64,000 nucleotides of DNA, taken from Amyelois transitella. Lineage: Eukaryota; Arthropoda; Insecta; Lepidoptera; Pyralidae. The position numbers were made by a program, and so were the translations under genes. The stretch covers positions 4,673,001 through 4,737,000 of the forward strand of contig NC_083509.1 of assembly GCF_032362555.1 (NCBI RefSeq), in the 5' to 3' direction. Under the pieces are notes generated by a model that was not told the DNA's origin, made no database searches, and saw only the letters and a program-made list of their open reading frames with translations. Shown piece after piece: positions 22,788 to 34,077 of this stretch; positions within the stretch are counted from its first letter, which is position 1; every line of letters starts with the position of its first letter.

Positions 22788-25700
22788 ATGTTTTCAAAGG
22801 CTAAACGTTTTGAAATGCAAGGTAAATTATTTTATATATATAATTACACAGAGTTGTGTACTGACTGAATATCAAACTTAAATAGGCATGCATTTGTAAA
22901 AATTATGTATTCGTGCACTTTAACTTTTTTTTTATTGTTTCTTCCTCCTGGCTTCAGTCCCGATTGCATCTGTCCTCATCCTCACCACTCTGGAGAGGAG
23001 CCCGAGGTATGCCTTTGACCATGGAACCTGTATAGGGTGAGTCAGATTATTACACGAAGCGACTTCCATCTGACCTTCGCAACCTTCACAGGTGATCATC
23101 CGTATTGGATCCATCGTGTGGTGACACATCCAGTTGCCTTAATGTGCAGGTTTCCTTACTATATTTTTACACACCGTAAAATCATCGGTTGATATTCAAA
23201 CTAATGTACATAACTTCGAAAATAGTCATTGGTACATGGCCGAGGTGGATTCTGAACCTTCGCCTTTTATGCGCATCACGCATTTTACCCGAGAACCTTA
23301 CCGATTCGATCACCGACACTCGTAATTTTATTTTGCAGTTCCTATAAAACCTCCATGTACCAAAGAAGTGAAGAAATTAGAAAATGAGAAACAGAAGGCG
23401 ACCAAAACGCCACTACCATTACAGAAGACGCACCGACATTTGACAAGCTCAAAAGCTGCGGATACCCTATCCCAATGCAGTTCAGTGCCTAGCGTCAGAT
23501 CATTGGCTACGGTTAGTAACACATACATTGGGCCTGCTGGAAGAAATTTCTCTAGAAATATATATTCTATAGAAATAAGTTGTGCCCTTGTACTGAATTT
23601 CTCATTATTATAAGTTTTATTCTTATTTTCCTTGATGTACATAATAAATAAATAAATACATATTGTCATGCCTCTTTCCCATAGAGGTAGGCAGAGACTA
23701 TGGATTTCCACCACAATTCTCACAAGACCCCTCTTAGTTACTTCCTCGACACTCTGGTCCTCACAAGTTCACTCTCTCTTTGGTCATCGAGTTCACAAGT
23801 TTGATGAGGCTGGCTTTGTCCCACTTTTGCAGTCAGTTCTGCCTTATTAATTCCTTTCTTAACATGATTGTGTTAAACATTTTAAATATAATTGGGTTAC
23901 ATGGAACAATGTTCCATTCCTCAAACATCTTGAATTGACTAATAAAATTATGGAAATGGTATGTACTAGTACCAGTGAATGTTAGTTGACACAGATGCTT
24001 ATAATTCCACAGCATTTTTCTAATTATATTGCAATTCTAGGACTAATTTACGAACTGGAGGAGTGTGCAGAAAATTGCATACAGTGATCATTCCTATAAT
24101 TTTTAAAACAATATGACATTTCTTTTGTATGTATATTATGTATTCTGATTTCTATATAATAATACCATGCTCCATTCTAATAGGTGTAGGTTCTTATATT
24201 TACTTTTTCATAGCCAATTTTATTATTACAGCCGAGAGCCCCAAGACCATTGAAACCACCAGTCATAACAAGCTCTACAAAGAAGGCACTATGTTCTGCT
24301 ACAAAAACATGTAACAAGATGAAAGATGAAAAAACGCAAGCTGAAATTATTAAATCCCAAGAGGTGGAGATAAGGTAATTCATAGCTTTGAATTATGTAT
24401 TCTACATGATTTAACAAGGAGTTCGTATTTTATAACTATATTTCACACAAAATATTTTTTATAAAGAAAGATTTCGAAGATAAATATACATACTTTTTAA
24501 AAAGAATAAAAAAAAATTTACTTAATATTGGTGTGCAAGTTTATATTCTGATGCTGAATTTTTGTTTCAGAAATAAAGACCATACAATAACAGAACATAA
24601 CAAACAAATTGAAGAATTAAAAAATGAGATTGCTTCTCTACAAAAACAAATGCAAGAAACTTTAACACAAAAAAAGGAATTTGAAGAACTGCACAAACAA
24701 TTTTCACAAATTACACTGACAGGTATAACAAAGTTAAATGATGATCAAAATAATGTTAACAATAACAAAACTGATGATATGAAGAGCAAAATATTTGAAT
24801 TAGAACTTCAATGTGACCGATTGGAACAGGAAGTTAGCAACAAACAACTTGAGCTGTCATCTCTTGAAGAAGTCATTGCAATTAGAGATAGTTTATGTCA
24901 AGATCTACAAGCTAAATTGACTACTGTCGAAAGAAATCTTGAAGAAACTCGCCAACGGCTTGAAATGGTTAAAGGACATCATGCACTTGCACTGGAAGCT
25001 AATGAGAGTATCAGACGAGAGTACAAAGTAGAACTGGAGGCACTGAAAACTAAATTAGAAGAAGAAAAACAAATTATAATGAATAAGAGTAAAGTAGAAG
25101 AGGATAATATGAAATCTAAATACAACGAGCTTATTGATTCCATTAAGAGCCAGTTGATCAAAGAGAGAGATGAGACTGTCAGCGAATTAAAGCATGAAAT
25201 TGAAGTGAAAGAAATTGAAATGAAAGCAAAACTAGAACAAATAAATGAATCCACTCATGAAAAGTTGAGGATTTGTGAAATACAATTTGAGGAACGCTCT
25301 AGGAGTATGCAGGAGCATTGTGAAAAACTTCAAAACAAAGCTAAATATTTAGAACAAGAAGAGAAAGAGTTGAAGTATAGTCTTGCTTTGGCTGAGGAGC
25401 AAAACATGACATTACAAAGGGAGTTTAAAAAGTTGCAAAATGATAATGAATTACTTAGGAATGAGAAAAATGCCATGTCTAAGGAAATAGAAGATTTGAA
25501 AGAGGATTCCAAAAAGAAGCTCATTGATTATGAAAATGAAATTAATAAACTTACTGTGGAGATTGATAAAAGTACAAAAGAAAAGACTAAGTTTCAAATG
25601 TCCTTGAATGTTACTATGGACATAGTTCAAGTGCTGACCAGGCGACTGAGGGACTCCGACAATGAACTGGAACTTCTAGAGGATAAAGTTAAAGTATTAA

Positions 25701-27317
25701 CTAACTCAAAAGAACAGCTGGAAAATGAACTTGAGTCATATAAAAGTACTCTGAATAATACACTTATGGAATGTAATGAATTTAAAGAGGCACTTGTCGC
25801 TATCTTGAAATCAAAAGCAGCCCTGGCTAAAGAACATAATAGAATTATGGAACATAATGTAACTTTGATTGAAAGTCTACAAGTTGTTGAGAAGGAAGCG
25901 TACAGAGAATTAGGTTCCATTAAAAATGAGCTTATAGAGGATGTGGAGCTGATCAAAAAGGAATCCCAATCCCAAATTCAAATGCTACGTGAGGAGGTAA
26001 TTATTTTGTACCGTTCAGCAATATTTAATCTTTTTTTCTATGTCATTTATTGGATACATATGATATCTATATTAATATTGTAAGAATAGTTATAAACCTA
26101 GTATAAGCTACAGTTAAACTACAAAAAAAATGGATTATTTTTGTTTTTCTTTTTTGTAAATCTTTTTATAATGTGTAGGTGGAAAAGAAGCGAGTGCTAT
26201 GCGAGCTGGCGACGGAGCAGGCGGGCGCGGCGGCGCGCGCGGGCGAGCAGGCGCGCGCGCTGCTGGCGCGGGCCGCCGCCGACGTGGCGCGCCTCGAGGC
26301 CGACTGCCAGCGCTACCAGCTGCAGGTCAGCCATCTAGCCCCACCTTAACAACTTCTTAGGGGTAATTCGTGACCAGGAGGGAGTTCTTCCTTGTGGCTC
26401 TGAGATGTTATGAGGAACCCAACAATCTCATGGGACAAGTTTGTAGGGATGTGTGGATGTGTATGGGCTATAGCCGATATATTAGTTCAAAAAACAAGGT
26501 GCCCGCTTAAAAGACGTGTCGACTTATGTATTTTACGAGTTATGTACATTAGTCATTGTTAGTAACTGTTACGACGCGAGAAAACGTTATATTACTTTAG
26601 ACCACTTAATGTATGTATGAACCAATATGACTTTGGCTCCCTACAAAGTTTGGACGGAACGAAAAAAACCTGACTAACCTAATCCAGAACCAATGGTCAT
26701 AGGCAGCCCCGGGGATTTTCTTCTGAGAGTAAAAGGGCCGCAACTGAGGGCGCACAGGAACTGGCAAAGTATAGAGCAGAAAGTATATTTGCAGCTTTAA
26801 ATGAGAGCTGAAAAGCCTATTTTACAATTGGGGTATACTGCCCTATCCCGATTGCGTGCTCAGCTCGCCTCTCTGGTGAAGAGCTAGTGGTCTCACTTTA
26901 ATCACGATCCTGATTAATTTTACGATTTACATACTGCCTTTTTCTGCTCGTTGCCTGAATATGCAGGTTCTTTTATTTTCCCTCGCCGTAAGAGCATCAG
27001 TATTAGCAATCAAATTTATGTAATAACTCAAAAAAAGTTACTTGTAACACATGATTGCATTTCCATGACCAATTAGCATTTAATTGCAGATGGAGGATCA
27101 ACAATCCCTTGTGGTGGAGTTGTCTCTGCTTCGTCAGGAAAACGAGGAACTGTCCATGACCGTCGCAAAACAGTCGTCGCTCATCGACAAAATGACGAAA
27201 GAAGCGGAACAAATTCAGACCATACCAAAATCACCATCCGTCGCGAAGAAATCCCTCAAGATTGGGAAGGAAAATCTACAGAATGTTATTTCGCCGTTAC
27301 GGGAACGAAATCATTGA
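22788..27317 (+). CDS. Long coiled-coil protein, possibly HMMR-like
   Basis: Exons are 22788-22821, 23339-23511, 24232-24374, 24571-25996, 26179-26325 and 27090-27317: 2,151 nt, 716 aa, all phases agreeing. The N-terminal 115 residues are basic and Ser/Pro/Thr-rich. From about residue 118 to 690 the protein is almost unbroken heptad-type coiled coil rich in Glu, Lys and Leu, with no catalytic motif or membrane segment. The C-terminus is basic and ends GKENLQNVISPLRERNH, with a KEN-box-like sequence. The layout (short basic head, long coiled coil, basic C-terminus) resembles hyaluronan-mediated motility receptor and other microtubule- or centrosome-associated proteins. I cannot identify it by a diagnostic motif, so no symbol is given. 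Exon 5 is strikingly GC-rich. Confidence 0.85.
22925..23322 (-). mobile_element. Family B SINE-like repeat
   Basis: Minus-sense copy in intron 1 of the coiled-coil gene, reading in + direction CCTCACCACTCTGGAGAGG, then TACATGGCCGAGGTGG near its tRNA-like head at about 23235-23320. Confidence 0.6.
23655..23840 (-). mobile_element. RTE-like LINE 3' tail fragment, divergent subfamily
   Basis: The + strand begins with ATAAATACATA then TCATGCCTCTTTCCCATAGA and GGTAGGCAGAGACTA, matching the tail of the LINE at 11020-11060. The following sequence diverges from the resident subfamily. Confidence 0.55.
26925..27060 (-). mobile_element. Family B fragment
   Basis: Recognised by ATATGCAGGTTC, CCCTCGCCGTAAGAGCATCAG and a following AATTTATGTAATAACTC stretch, equivalent to the middle of other family B copies. 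It lies in intron 5 of the coiled-coil gene. Confidence 0.45.
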
Positions 27318-27657
27318 TTATTTTGACAGTTTTACGGGTTTACAAAAATAATCTTAAAAATTGTTTCGTTTTCAGTTAAAATCCATTTAATATTGTTTCC
27401 AAGTAACTAACTTAAATCATGTTTTACAAAGTAGCCAGTTTTTTTATTTAAAGTTGATTAAAACTACTTACTCAAATTTTGTTTGAAGATTCTAGTTTAT
27501 ATTTTGCTTGTTTATTTATTTTCAGGATTGTTATAACCTAATTTTATTGGTTTGTGTATTTTGATAATATAAAAAATATTTTGAAAACTTTGTTTTTTAG
27601 CTTTACACCTGTTTTTAAATACGTAGCCTTAAAATATTAGGTACATATAAAATTGGC

Positions 27658-27918
27658 ATACATACGTATAATCACGTCTATATATATACCTTGCGGGATA
27701 AACATATCTTCTAGTCTTAAAGACTCATAGGACACGTTCAGCTGCTTGGCTTAATGATAGAGTTAAGATATAAATAGTGGCGGGTTGCTAGCCCATCGCC
27801 TAAAAGAATCTCAAGTTTATAAGCCTATCCCTTAGTCGCCTTTTACGACATCCGTGGGAAAGAGTTGGAGTGGTCCTATTATTTTTTCTATTGGTGTCGG
27901 GAACCACACGACACTATG
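27658..27918 (-). mobile_element. Family A SINE-like repeat with 8-bp duplication
   Basis: Full-length, minus-sense, flanked by AAATTGGC at 27650-27657 and 27919-27926. It gives clear borders for the family: a tail of CATACATACGTATAATCACG at one end and GGAACCACACGACAC at the other. Confidence 0.85.
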
Positions 27919-27926
27919 AAATTGGC

Positions 27927-29263
27927 GTTTTGTTATATTGGCCACTTTAACGTATGATAAGAGCTGTTTGCGTTAAAGACACGCGCTATAAACAATTTTT
28001 TTTTTAAATTCTAATGACAGTAACTTTATACTTGGATATGAATAAATTATATATATACATATTTATGTCTTTTCCTAGGTTCAAATACAGATTTTTTAGT
28101 AACAAGTACTAAAGAGAAGCAAGGAGTAAGTTTTCACCTGCTAGACAAATTAATTGTCAATTTCTCATAACATTTTTCACATAATAAAACAATATTTTCA
28201 GTCTTACATTTATTATGACCATTTACAAAACGATGCAAAGCTATATCTAATAGTGCAATAACTTAAGAGTAAAGCATTTTTGGCAAGACCACGTGAGATA
28301 GCTGAAGTAGGAACTTCCAGATCAGACAGTTTGAATATTTATTCAATTTAATTAAAAAATAAACTTTCTCAATTTCAGAAATAGCTTAGGCGATGCAAAT
28401 ACTAGATAATTATCCAACCAATAAGGTACAAATATTGTGCAAATTTCATATTAAATTAAAATTTATAATAAAATGACCGTTTATAAAATTTATGAAACCT
28501 ACACAGACTATCTCATACCTATAATTAAACAAGCGCAACACCTCCTACATAGAAATCTTAAAAGTTAGAAATACAAAGGGGTTTTACAAAATCACTCTTT
28601 TTTTTTAGTAGATCAGACTTAAAAAAAAATCACAATAAATTGGAGATTCGGACATCAACTTACATCTACGACTTAAAAGATTAGATTTCGAAAAATTTAA
28701 TCCGAGAACTAAGTTCCAAAATACAAACGAAGGTAACTAAAATTACTTTACTACAATTTGGTAAATGTTTTATTATTATTTTATTATTCAGATACTAAAT
28801 TCAGTCTTTGGATAAATAAAAAACAGTGATTAATGCGAAAACGTAATCCACTGTCATAATTCAGTCTTCTTGTAAAAAGAAATGCATTAATAATCGGTTG
28901 GTTTGACAAAAGCTAATGTTTTTCCTGAAAAAAACATTTTAGCTGTTTTATGCGATACAACAATAATTAAAATTAATATTACTAACTATAATGTTTTCTT
29001 AGCAGTAATACAACCTATACTAATACATACAGGTTTGAATGAGTATCATTGGTTCACATGATATGTATGACACGTTGAAAATAATATAAAAGTGGACGCA
29101 ATTGCCTAAATGATCTAAAAGAAATCACAAAAACGTGCAAAAGTAAAATTTGGGGCAAAATACACTGGAATATTCTTACCTTTTCTATACTCTAGTAAGT
29201 TGTTGCTGCACAAACTTTCAAGGATATTTCTTACTAGCATACAACAATATTCCTAAATTTACA
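27927..29263. other. Convergent intergenic region and neurotactin 3' UTR
   Basis: AT-rich with no ORF of interest and no repeat that I could pair with others in the window. The right part should hold the neurotactin 3' untranslated region. Confidence 0.5.
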
Positions 29264-32200
29264 TTAGTCAATGTGAGCGTATCTGGGGACGATGTCCTCT
29301 AGAATGAGCAAATCACAAGCAGGCAGACCGGGGAGCGGCAGTGCATCTTGGCCAACACCAATCAAAGCATTTTCTGAGCCAGGTAAGCGACCATGCCATA
29401 CATAGTAATAAAACATTTGTTGCATCGCTGCCATGAATCTACGTTGCTCAGGCCCTTCAGAGTCGAAAGTGCCCAAGATGGCTTCTATGTCTGCATTGAT
29501 TCCTGCAATTCCAGAACCAATTTTGCCTCCACCTGCACCTGATCCCAGAACCACATACATGGGAGCCGCGAGACGCAGTCTAGCAAGGCTAACTAATGGG
29601 CAGATAGTTCTAATTGATGATATCAGACCTACCAAGCCTTCATATGTTTTATTAAAATGTTTAAAAATAGCTTGAGTCAAATTTTTGTTGCCTATTATAC
29701 TGTCATTCGCCATTTTCTCAACTATATCCGAAGTCCAATTCAATGTTTTCATCTGTAGTAGATCTGAATGTCCTGAATGTTCTGTTGTACCAAATACCAT
29801 TGGTTTGAAAACTTTTTCTTTACCTGAATCTTTAGCTTCTTTCTGGGCATCCCAACTTTCATAAGCATGTTGCCTCAACAGATCACCATCTAATACCAAC
29901 CAGGAATACTTAAATTCACCAGCTACTGGTAACACTCCTATGTTATTACCCAACCATATATCAGGAGTGGCTGTAAGAATTTCCAATGCCGAAATATTTC
30001 TCAAACAGTTGACATCAGCACAGTTAATTCTTTGTTTAAATTGCTCATTGTTTTTTTGGGCCTGTTCTAAAGGTTCACCAGGAAATATGACAGATGGTGA
30101 TGATAACCACACTCGCGAGTACAGCTTGCGGGCTTTGGGGACCGTGGTTAATGCTGCAGTCAGCGTCGCTCCAGCTCTGTGGCCCAGTAATGTTACAGAT
30201 TCTGGATCTCCACCAAAATGTTTTATGTTATACTTGACCCACTGAAGGGTAACCAAGAGGTCACTGAGACCATAATTTCCGGACGTTTCAGGATATTTTG
30301 ACTTTGATAACATATCGAGAGCAAGGAAACCAATAGGACCAAGCCTGAAATTAGGTCTGACGAAAACTACTTCCTTGGTACGAGCGTATAATGCCGAAGG
30401 CTGCGCAGGGCTTATTCCTCCAGCTAAGGAGTTGGCGCCGATCAGGATCACAACCGGTAATGGAGAGTCGTATCTTACGTGAGGTGTCACGACATCTAGA
30501 GTCAAGCAGTCTTCTTCACCAATTATAGTACCATTCTCCACAAACTGTATACAAAGTGGACCCCGTTCGTAAGCAGTTCTGGTTCCATTCCAACAGAGTG
30601 AGATGTTGTTCAGTGGCTGAGCATAAGTATACCTTCTTTCACGAACTGGAGGAACTGCATATGGTATATTGAAGAACTTATAAACACCTTCATCAAGGAT
30701 CCTGTAATTAAACCAAATACTTGTTAATATTTTACATATTGCTAGTTGCATTCATAAATAATCTCACTTCAGCCTATCCCTACACCATCCATGGAAAATA
30801 TATGGAAACCACACAACACTGTTTGTTTCCTGGTTGTATTCTCTGTGAAACTGAAGCTGACAACCCGTAATAAAATTTTTTGGTCTGACTTCCCACAACT
30901 CACTTCACACAACACATTAACTTTTCAATAAAAAAAAATTCTAACCCTTCAATAGGCCCACAAGAAGTAATGGTGGTCATGTATTTTCCAAGCCGCAGAG
31001 GTCGCTCGGCGGGAGGTCCGGCTTGCGCTCCGATGACGATACCGATGATCACGACCAGCAGAACTAGTAAAATAACTGCACAAACCACTATGTCATCTGC
31101 GAACGAAACGAAATATTATGTTAATTGTAAACCTGAAAACACATTTTTAAATATTATTTACAGTAATCCTGTTGACACTTAAGGTATGTTTTATATATAA
31201 CTCTTTCCAGGCACTAATAGAAAAGGACCACTCCATTCCTTTTCCATGGATGTCGTAAAAGGCAACTAAGGGATATGCTTATAAACATGGGAATCTTCTT
31301 TTAGGCGATGGGCTATCATTAAACCAAAAACTAGTTCTAGATATTTGATATTGTTGCATGTAGTAAGTTACATATTATGCCTAAGAAAGTATTTCCCGAA
31401 ACTCTCGCGGAAAAGGAAATGACAGAGATTTTTGTTTTATGCAGGTAGAACTGGGGACGAACTGGTATTGAATATATATGTATTTTTTTTACACTTAATG
31501 AAAACTTACCAATGATAAATTTCTTTTGCCTTATTCTCTCTTTAAGTGGAAGTTTTGTTGCCACTTTGCCATCTTCTCCATCCTGTTGACAATAAAAAAA
31601 TTTATTGATTATAAGAACTAACTTGGATATCCTCACTTTCAAATTCATTTGGCAACATATCTTTAAAAATGCCAAACCAATGTAATTTAACAGATACTCA
31701 CGGCAACATCCAACTTAACATTTTCCATCCCATCATTTGGAGTGTCCAGCTTGTCCTCCAGGGTTTCCATCGAAGCAAGAGTGGCTTCATTATTGGCAGT
31801 GCGTCTTTGGAAGACCTTTGGATATTTGATGTTAGAGAAAATACCCATACGTTTTCTACCTTCTGCACCTTCATCTGAAAGAAAAGTAATGAACCACATA
31901 TTATTTAAAAGAGGCAGATAGATTCTTAAGTAAAAGTAACCACAAATGACTCTATTTAAAGTGTTACACATTTAACTATCTGTATTTAAAAAGATATAAT
32001 TACCATTTTCTTGCTGTGGTCGATGATGCAAAAATTGGGTGAAGGGGCATGTATGTAAGAATTGTAGACGGTTGTGTTTAATCTTTGGGCCCTCATCAGT
32101 CTTTTCATTGTCAGGATCTTTTTCAATAGCCCCATCATCATCCTGAAAGCAATATAACTATTAATTTCTGATAAAAGATTTAAGTTTCAGTACAAAAGAC

Positions 32201-32672
32201 CACAGCATGATTTACTTTCTTAGACAAAAAAAATCCACATGGCCAACAAACAAATTCTGAACAAACACTTGTTGCAATTGAATTTGTATCAATAACGAAG
32301 AACAATAATTAACAAAGGATACATAATACATAGGTAAATTGAACAAAGGAACCCAAAGTCAAGAGAATTTGATACATAAAAAATATTGAGTTTTACCTTT
32401 GGTTTATCAGAGTTCCTAGTAAAAAATCCAGGCATTTTAATCGCGCCTATGGGAATGAACTTTGGCTTTACTTCTCGTCCTTGCTCAGTAACTTCACCAG
32501 AAAGAGCCGCTTTCACAGGACCTTCGGGATCGGTCTTCATATCAACACTTACTTCCATGTTTTCTGTTTCGGCTTTTAACATCACCTCTTTCTCTTCGGC
32601 TTCTATTTGCTTTTTATCTGGTGTTTTGTTCTCCTCCTCATTTTCAAGTTTGTTTATATCAATAGAACTCAT
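29264..32672 (-). CDS. Nrt: Neurotactin, cholinesterase-like adhesion protein
   Basis: Neurotactin is a type II membrane glycoprotein on neurons and epithelia, a cell-adhesion partner of Amalgam in flies. Coding exons are 32397-32672, 32004-32142, 31702-31874, 31510-31582, 30946-31096 and 29264-30701: 2,250 nt, 749 aa. Residues 1-220 are a charged, Glu/Lys-rich cytoplasmic domain with no signal peptide. Residues 224-244 (AVILLVLLVVIIGIVIGA) are the membrane anchor. From about 270 on is a carboxylesterase-like ectodomain with several N-x-S/T sites and EEDCLTLDV. The nucleophile elbow reads GHRAG (444-448), with Arg where esterases have Ser, so it is catalytically dead as known for this family. 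An acceptor at 32676-32677 and a donor at 32749-32750 point to an untranslated first exon. Confidence 0.92.
31205..31325 (+). mobile_element. Family A fragment (head half)
   Basis: Plus-sense head: GGCACTAATAGAAAAGGACC, then GGATGTCGTAAAAGGCAACT and TTCTTTTAGGCGATGGGCTA. It is in a neurotactin intron and the tail half is missing. Confidence 0.65.
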
Positions 32673-33103
32673 GGCCTGAACAAAAAACAATACAATCAAG
32701 ATATATTTAAATTCGCAACCCACGTTTCACTTATTGCTAGAAACACTTACTTTATTTATTATGCTCGCAGAACATATAATTGATTATGCGTATCTCTTTA
32801 GTCGCCAACTGTGTATCACTCTCGTAATTCAAGTATTTATTGCGCGAAAATACCGGGAACGCCAATCACCGCCATTCCCCCTCGCTTCGGTCGATGATTT
32901 TTTTAAGTGTTGCCAGTATTAATAACGTTTGAACCAACGGAATTCGGGGTCAATCGGTACAGCAGGCTAATGCAAGGTAATATTGAAGACCCAAAAACAA
33001 AAATTAATTTAAAAACGTGAGGATGAGGCTCTTCTATATTCTTCTGGAATACTTAACAAACAATGTTATAGAAATGTTAGAGCCTGTGGTTTCTGGAACT
33101 TTA

Positions 33104-33714
33104 TCTATACATATAATAAATCTGTAGAAGGGTCAATTCTGTACATTGAAAATATTGAAAAAATAAATAGATATATATCGATACCAAACCCAAAAATGTG
33201 ATTAAATTTTTTTTTTGTCTGTCTGTATGTTCAGGCATCACGTGAAAACTAACGGTTCGATTTCGATGAAACTTGGTATAATTATACCTTATTATCCTGG
33301 GCATAAAATGGGATACTTTTTATCCTGGAAAAAGAAGTAGAAAAATAAAATCTTAATTTTTCAGTTTTATCCATACACATTGTTCATTTGAACCGCGAAC
33401 ACACGTTGCGTTACCCGCAGTGGATTCAGCACCGTAACCTGTAGCGCCGAAAGTCGGATTTGGCTTGAACCGTTTGCGATTGATGTAATTTCTATACCGT
33501 TCAGTTCATCAGTTATTTGTAAATATTATAGTACGTACGTAGTTTAAGTTTTCACCGTAAATTGGTTTATTTAGGTTGGTATTTTATTTTATTTTTGTTT
33601 ATTTTTGGAAACATAGGTATAGTAATTAGGTTATAAGGTAAAGTAGGTTAGTTAGAAAAAACCATCCACGCGAAGACCGACATCCGCGCGGACGAAGTCG
33701 CGGGCGGAAGCTAG
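33104..33714 (+). mobile_element. Non-autonomous Helitron
   Basis: 611 bp starting TCTATACATATAATAAATCT after a host A and ending with a GC-rich hairpin region and GGAAGCTAG before a host T. Insertion between A and T without duplication, 5' TC and 3' CTAG are the Helitron hallmarks. No Rep/helicase coding. It lies between the neurotactin and TRAP1 genes. A shorter sister copy in the opposite orientation is at 42303-42743. Confidence 0.85.
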
Positions 33715-33799
33715 TATGTAAAAAGACAACTCAATCTTCCCTATGGATATCGTAAAAGGCAATTAAGAGAAAATAGACTTAGAATTTATCTAGTGCAGA

Positions 33800-33975
33800 T
33801 TTTACCATAATTTAATATGGGTTAATTCCCCTTTAGGCTAGAGAGGAGTAGCTTCGTGTATAAACCCCTACTACTAAAGACTACCCAATCTGGGATCATG
33901 GACATAGGGCGCACCCCGGGTTCCTCTCCGGAGAGGCGAGGATGTAACCATGACTACCGCCAGGACGAAGAAGAA
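33800..33975 (+). mobile_element. Family B fragment (tail half)
   Basis: Recognised by GAGTAGCTTCGTGTA, CTACCCAATCTGGGATCATG and GGTTCCTCTCCGGAGAGG in the same order as 21900-22020. The tRNA-like head is absent. It lies just past the TRAP1 stop codon. Confidence 0.55.
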
Positions 33976-34077
33976 GGCAAAGTGCTTTGGTATATTATTA
34001 AAGAAAGTCAAATAAACATTACAACAGATTTTATTTAAGTATATGAACCAAAAGTAATAAAATAACCATTAAGAAAA

